Assembly: GCA_002398365.1 (NCBI GenBank)
Contig: DGYK01000031.1
Coordinates: 62,263 to 126,262 of the forward strand
Origin: Flammeovirgaceae bacterium UBA5008
GTDB lineage: Bacteria; Bacteroidota; Bacteroidia; Cytophagales; Cyclobacteriaceae
Length of the DNA stretch: 64,000 nt
Direction: 5' to 3'
Shown: positions 62,413 through 64,000 of the stretch, one piece after another
Position numbering within the stretch: the stretch's first letter is position 1
How the letters are laid out: every line of letters begins with the position of its first letter
The notes under the pieces: generated by a model
Seen by the model: only the letters and a program-made list of their open reading frames with translations
Told to the model about the DNA's origin: nothing
The model's database searches: none
Made by a program: the position numbers and the translations under genes

Positions 62413-64000
62413 TATTTTTTAACCAGCGCATTCAGCACCGCCTTTTTTCCATTTTTGTTGATGGCCACAGGGTATTTCTTTCGAAGACTGGCTAACCACA
62501 TCTTTTCTAATTCAGCCTGATAATCTGTAATAATAGATGCACGGGCTTCTTCGAAAGTTTTAATTCCAGGAGCCACCAGTCGAACTGCTTCAACAAGGTA
62601 ATAATTCTTATCTAGTTCCACGTCATACAATCCGGCTGCCCAAGTGATTTTATCGATGACTTTACTCTCTCCTTTTTCATAGTTGCGGAATGGCTGCACC
62701 GACTTGAATTTTTTAACATCCTCATTTTTGATGGAGTCACCCGCCTCTACCTTTTTGCGAAAGGCATCCACCACGCCTTTATCCGTTGCCATAAATATGC
62801 GAGCTTCAATACGATCTCCGGCTTTGTATTTTTCTAGGTGCGACTGGTAAAACTTTTGTTGTCCGGCCGAATCGGCAGTTGCTTTATTCCAGATTTCTTT
62901 CTCCATGATTTCGAAGAAAAGAATCCCTTCGTAGTATTCATTGAGCAAGTTCTTAAAGTCCGGTTTTTCCCGCATTAGTTTTTCTTCCTCTGTTTCGTTT
63001 ACTTTTTCATCGACAAAGTTCAGATACAATAGATCCATGTAGGTAGCAGGACTGACGTCTGAACGAACTTGATTTTTACGAATGTAGGCTGCGAAGTCAG
63101 CGCAGGTATATTTTTTGGTGCCTACAGTGAACAATGTTTTTTTGTTTGCTTCATCACTCCATTTTTTTACCCATTTGCCTTGCGTTAAAGTGGAATCAGC
63201 CGATGCAAAAACGAGTTTTTTTGTTTCATCCATTTCGATCCACTGAAAATCTTTTCGTCTTTTGCTCGCCATGGACTTTTGCGACACTTGCAAGCGTTCG
63301 TCACGAGCTACTTTTCGTTTGAGCGAAGATTCTATTTCCGCATAGGAAGGAAGTGGAATTTTTTTCTCTAACCGAATGATGTGCCAGCCAATCGCAGACT
63401 TAAATGGATCACTGATATCGCCCGGTTTTTGCATGCTGAAAGCAGTGCTTTCAAACTCCGGCACTGAAGCAAGTGCTCCCACCCCAAATGGTCGAAGTCT
63501 TCCGCCACTATTTTTTGTATTGCCATCATCTGAAAATTCTTTACAGAGATCGTCCCAGCTACGTCCCGCTTTCAACTGATCAAAAATTTCGAAGGCGGTG
63601 TTCTTTACTTTGTTGTCATCCGGATTGGCAGCGCGCAAAAGAATGTGTGAAATTTCCACCTCACCTCGCGCGGGTTTTTTGTCGGTTACTTTCAGTAAGT
63701 GATACCCAAACCGGGTGCGCACAATCGATGAAAGACTTCCCACTTTTGTGTTGTAGGCAGCCAGCTCAAAAGGATACACCATTTGCATAGCTGTAAAATA
63801 ACCGAGGTCACCACCATTTATTTTGGCACTTGGATCTTCCGAAAGTTCACGCGCCAGTTTTTCAAAATCTTCACCAGCCTCAATGCGTTTTTTAATGTCC
63901 GAAATTTTCTTGTAAGCGGTTGCTGTATCTGCCGGGTTTGACTCGGGTGTGGTTGAAATGAGAATATGCGAGGCACGCACTTCTTCGGTCAGTCGCTGAA
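62412..64000 (-). CDS. Double-parvulin peptidyl-prolyl isomerase, 5' end outside window
   Basis: The C-terminal part (about 530 residues) of a large SurA/PpiD-like periplasmic foldase. The frame is open to the window edge (reading LTEEVRASHILIS at the start), so the true N-terminus and signal peptide are missing. Two parvulin domains are visible. The first is near RASHILISTTPESNPADTAT and SEDPSAKINGGDLGYFTAMQ, and the second near VEISHILLRAANPDDNKVKN and SDDGNTKNSGGRLRPFGVGA. A helical C-terminal half follows. The gene is coupled to the middle SurA-like gene by a 1-nt overlap. Confidence 0.93.
   Translation of the reverse strand, partial: QRLTEEVRASHILISTTPESNPADTATAYKKISDIKKRIEAGEDFEKLARELSEDPSAKINGGDLGYFTAMQMVYPFELAAYNTKVGSLSSIVRTRFGYHLLKVTDKKPARGEVEISHILLRAANPDDNKVKNTAFEIFDQLKAGRSWDDLCKEFSDDGNTKNSGGRLRPFGVGALASVPEFESTAFSMQKPGDISDPFKSAIGWHIIRLEKKIPLPSYAEIESSLKRKVARDERLQVSQKSMASKRRKDFQWIEMDETKKLVFASADSTLTQGKWVKKWSDEANKKTLFTVGTKKYTCADFAAYIRKNQVRSDVSPATYMDLLYLNFVDEKVNETEEEKLMREKPDFKNLLNEYYEGILFFEIMEKEIWNKATADSAGQQKFYQSHLEKYKAGDRIEARIFMATDKGVVDAFRKKVEAGDSIKNEDVKKFKSVQPFRNYEKGESKVIDKITWAAGLYDVELDKNYYLVEAVRLVAPGIKTFEEARASIITDYQAELEKMWLASLRKKYPVAINKNGKKAVLNALVKK

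Overview
The window is from a Bacteroidota chromosome, most likely order Cytophagales. The evidence is type IX secretion (T9SS) type A C-terminal sorting domains, SprB-type repeats, a DUF4295-type ribosomal gene beside rpmG/rpmB, bacillithiol synthesis by BshC, the purH-mreBCD-mrdA-rodA order, weak or absent Shine-Dalgarno sequences, and -7 boxes of the TAnnTTTG type. No rRNA or tRNA gene was seen.

Region 1 (1-17.4 kb) is accessory. A fibronectin-III protein (cut by the window edge), a 2151-residue SprB-repeat protein with a T9SS sorting domain and an outer-membrane beta-barrel protein are followed by an 1875-residue secreted protein. That protein has a signal peptide, FN3 domain, HExxH peptidase-like domain, hydrophobic helical segment and a C-terminal ADP-ribosyltransferase (ART) toxin-like domain. 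One base after its stop lies a 125-residue cytoplasmic protein, the best candidate immunity protein. A short AT-rich membrane protein follows, flanked by a diverged direct repeat, then a cluster of TGTCA/TTTTAGGA motifs and a 13-unit array with an exact 21-bp period. I read this as a polymorphic-toxin/immunity locus with recombination debris, and it is the most interesting part of the window.

Region 2 (17.7-29.8 kb) is metabolic and housekeeping: a phytoene-desaturase-like oxidoreductase, glutamate dehydrogenase, CdsA, a CPBP membrane protease, a DusB-type tRNA-dihydrouridine synthase, a small RelE/ParE-like toxin-antitoxin pair, a DMT transporter, an S9 lipoprotein peptidase, and an aguB-aguA pair that makes putrescine from agmatine.

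Region 3 (29.5-36.7 kb) runs mainly on the minus strand: rimO, bshC, 5-formyl-THF cyclo-ligase and a heptad coiled-coil protein, then rpmB-rpmG-DUF4295-ftsY. Three small plus-strand envelope genes sit between rimO and ftsY.

Region 4 (36.7-48.8 kb) holds a TPR histidine kinase and a NarL-type response regulator with a small membrane protein between them, two unknown exported proteins, a HAD phosphatase, an FG-GAP T9SS-sorted protein, murF, a CHRD-like lipoprotein, a DUF2461 protein and an omega-amidase.

Region 5 (48.9-64 kb) is cell-shape and core metabolism: purH, the mreB-mreC-mreD-mrdA-rodA rod-shape operon, an unknown KPEP-repeat protein, a ferredoxin, tdk, recO, a thioesterase, a MoxR ATPase and three consecutive SurA-like periplasmic chaperones, the last cut by the window edge.

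Several families of dispersed repeats occupy gaps: islands of short repeated words (GACCAAT-, GGACTTG-, GGCAGTA- and TTTGAAAA-based), a GC-rich structured element at about 25.3 kb and a paired hairpin element after both two-component genes. One word island lies inside the toxin gene, in frame.
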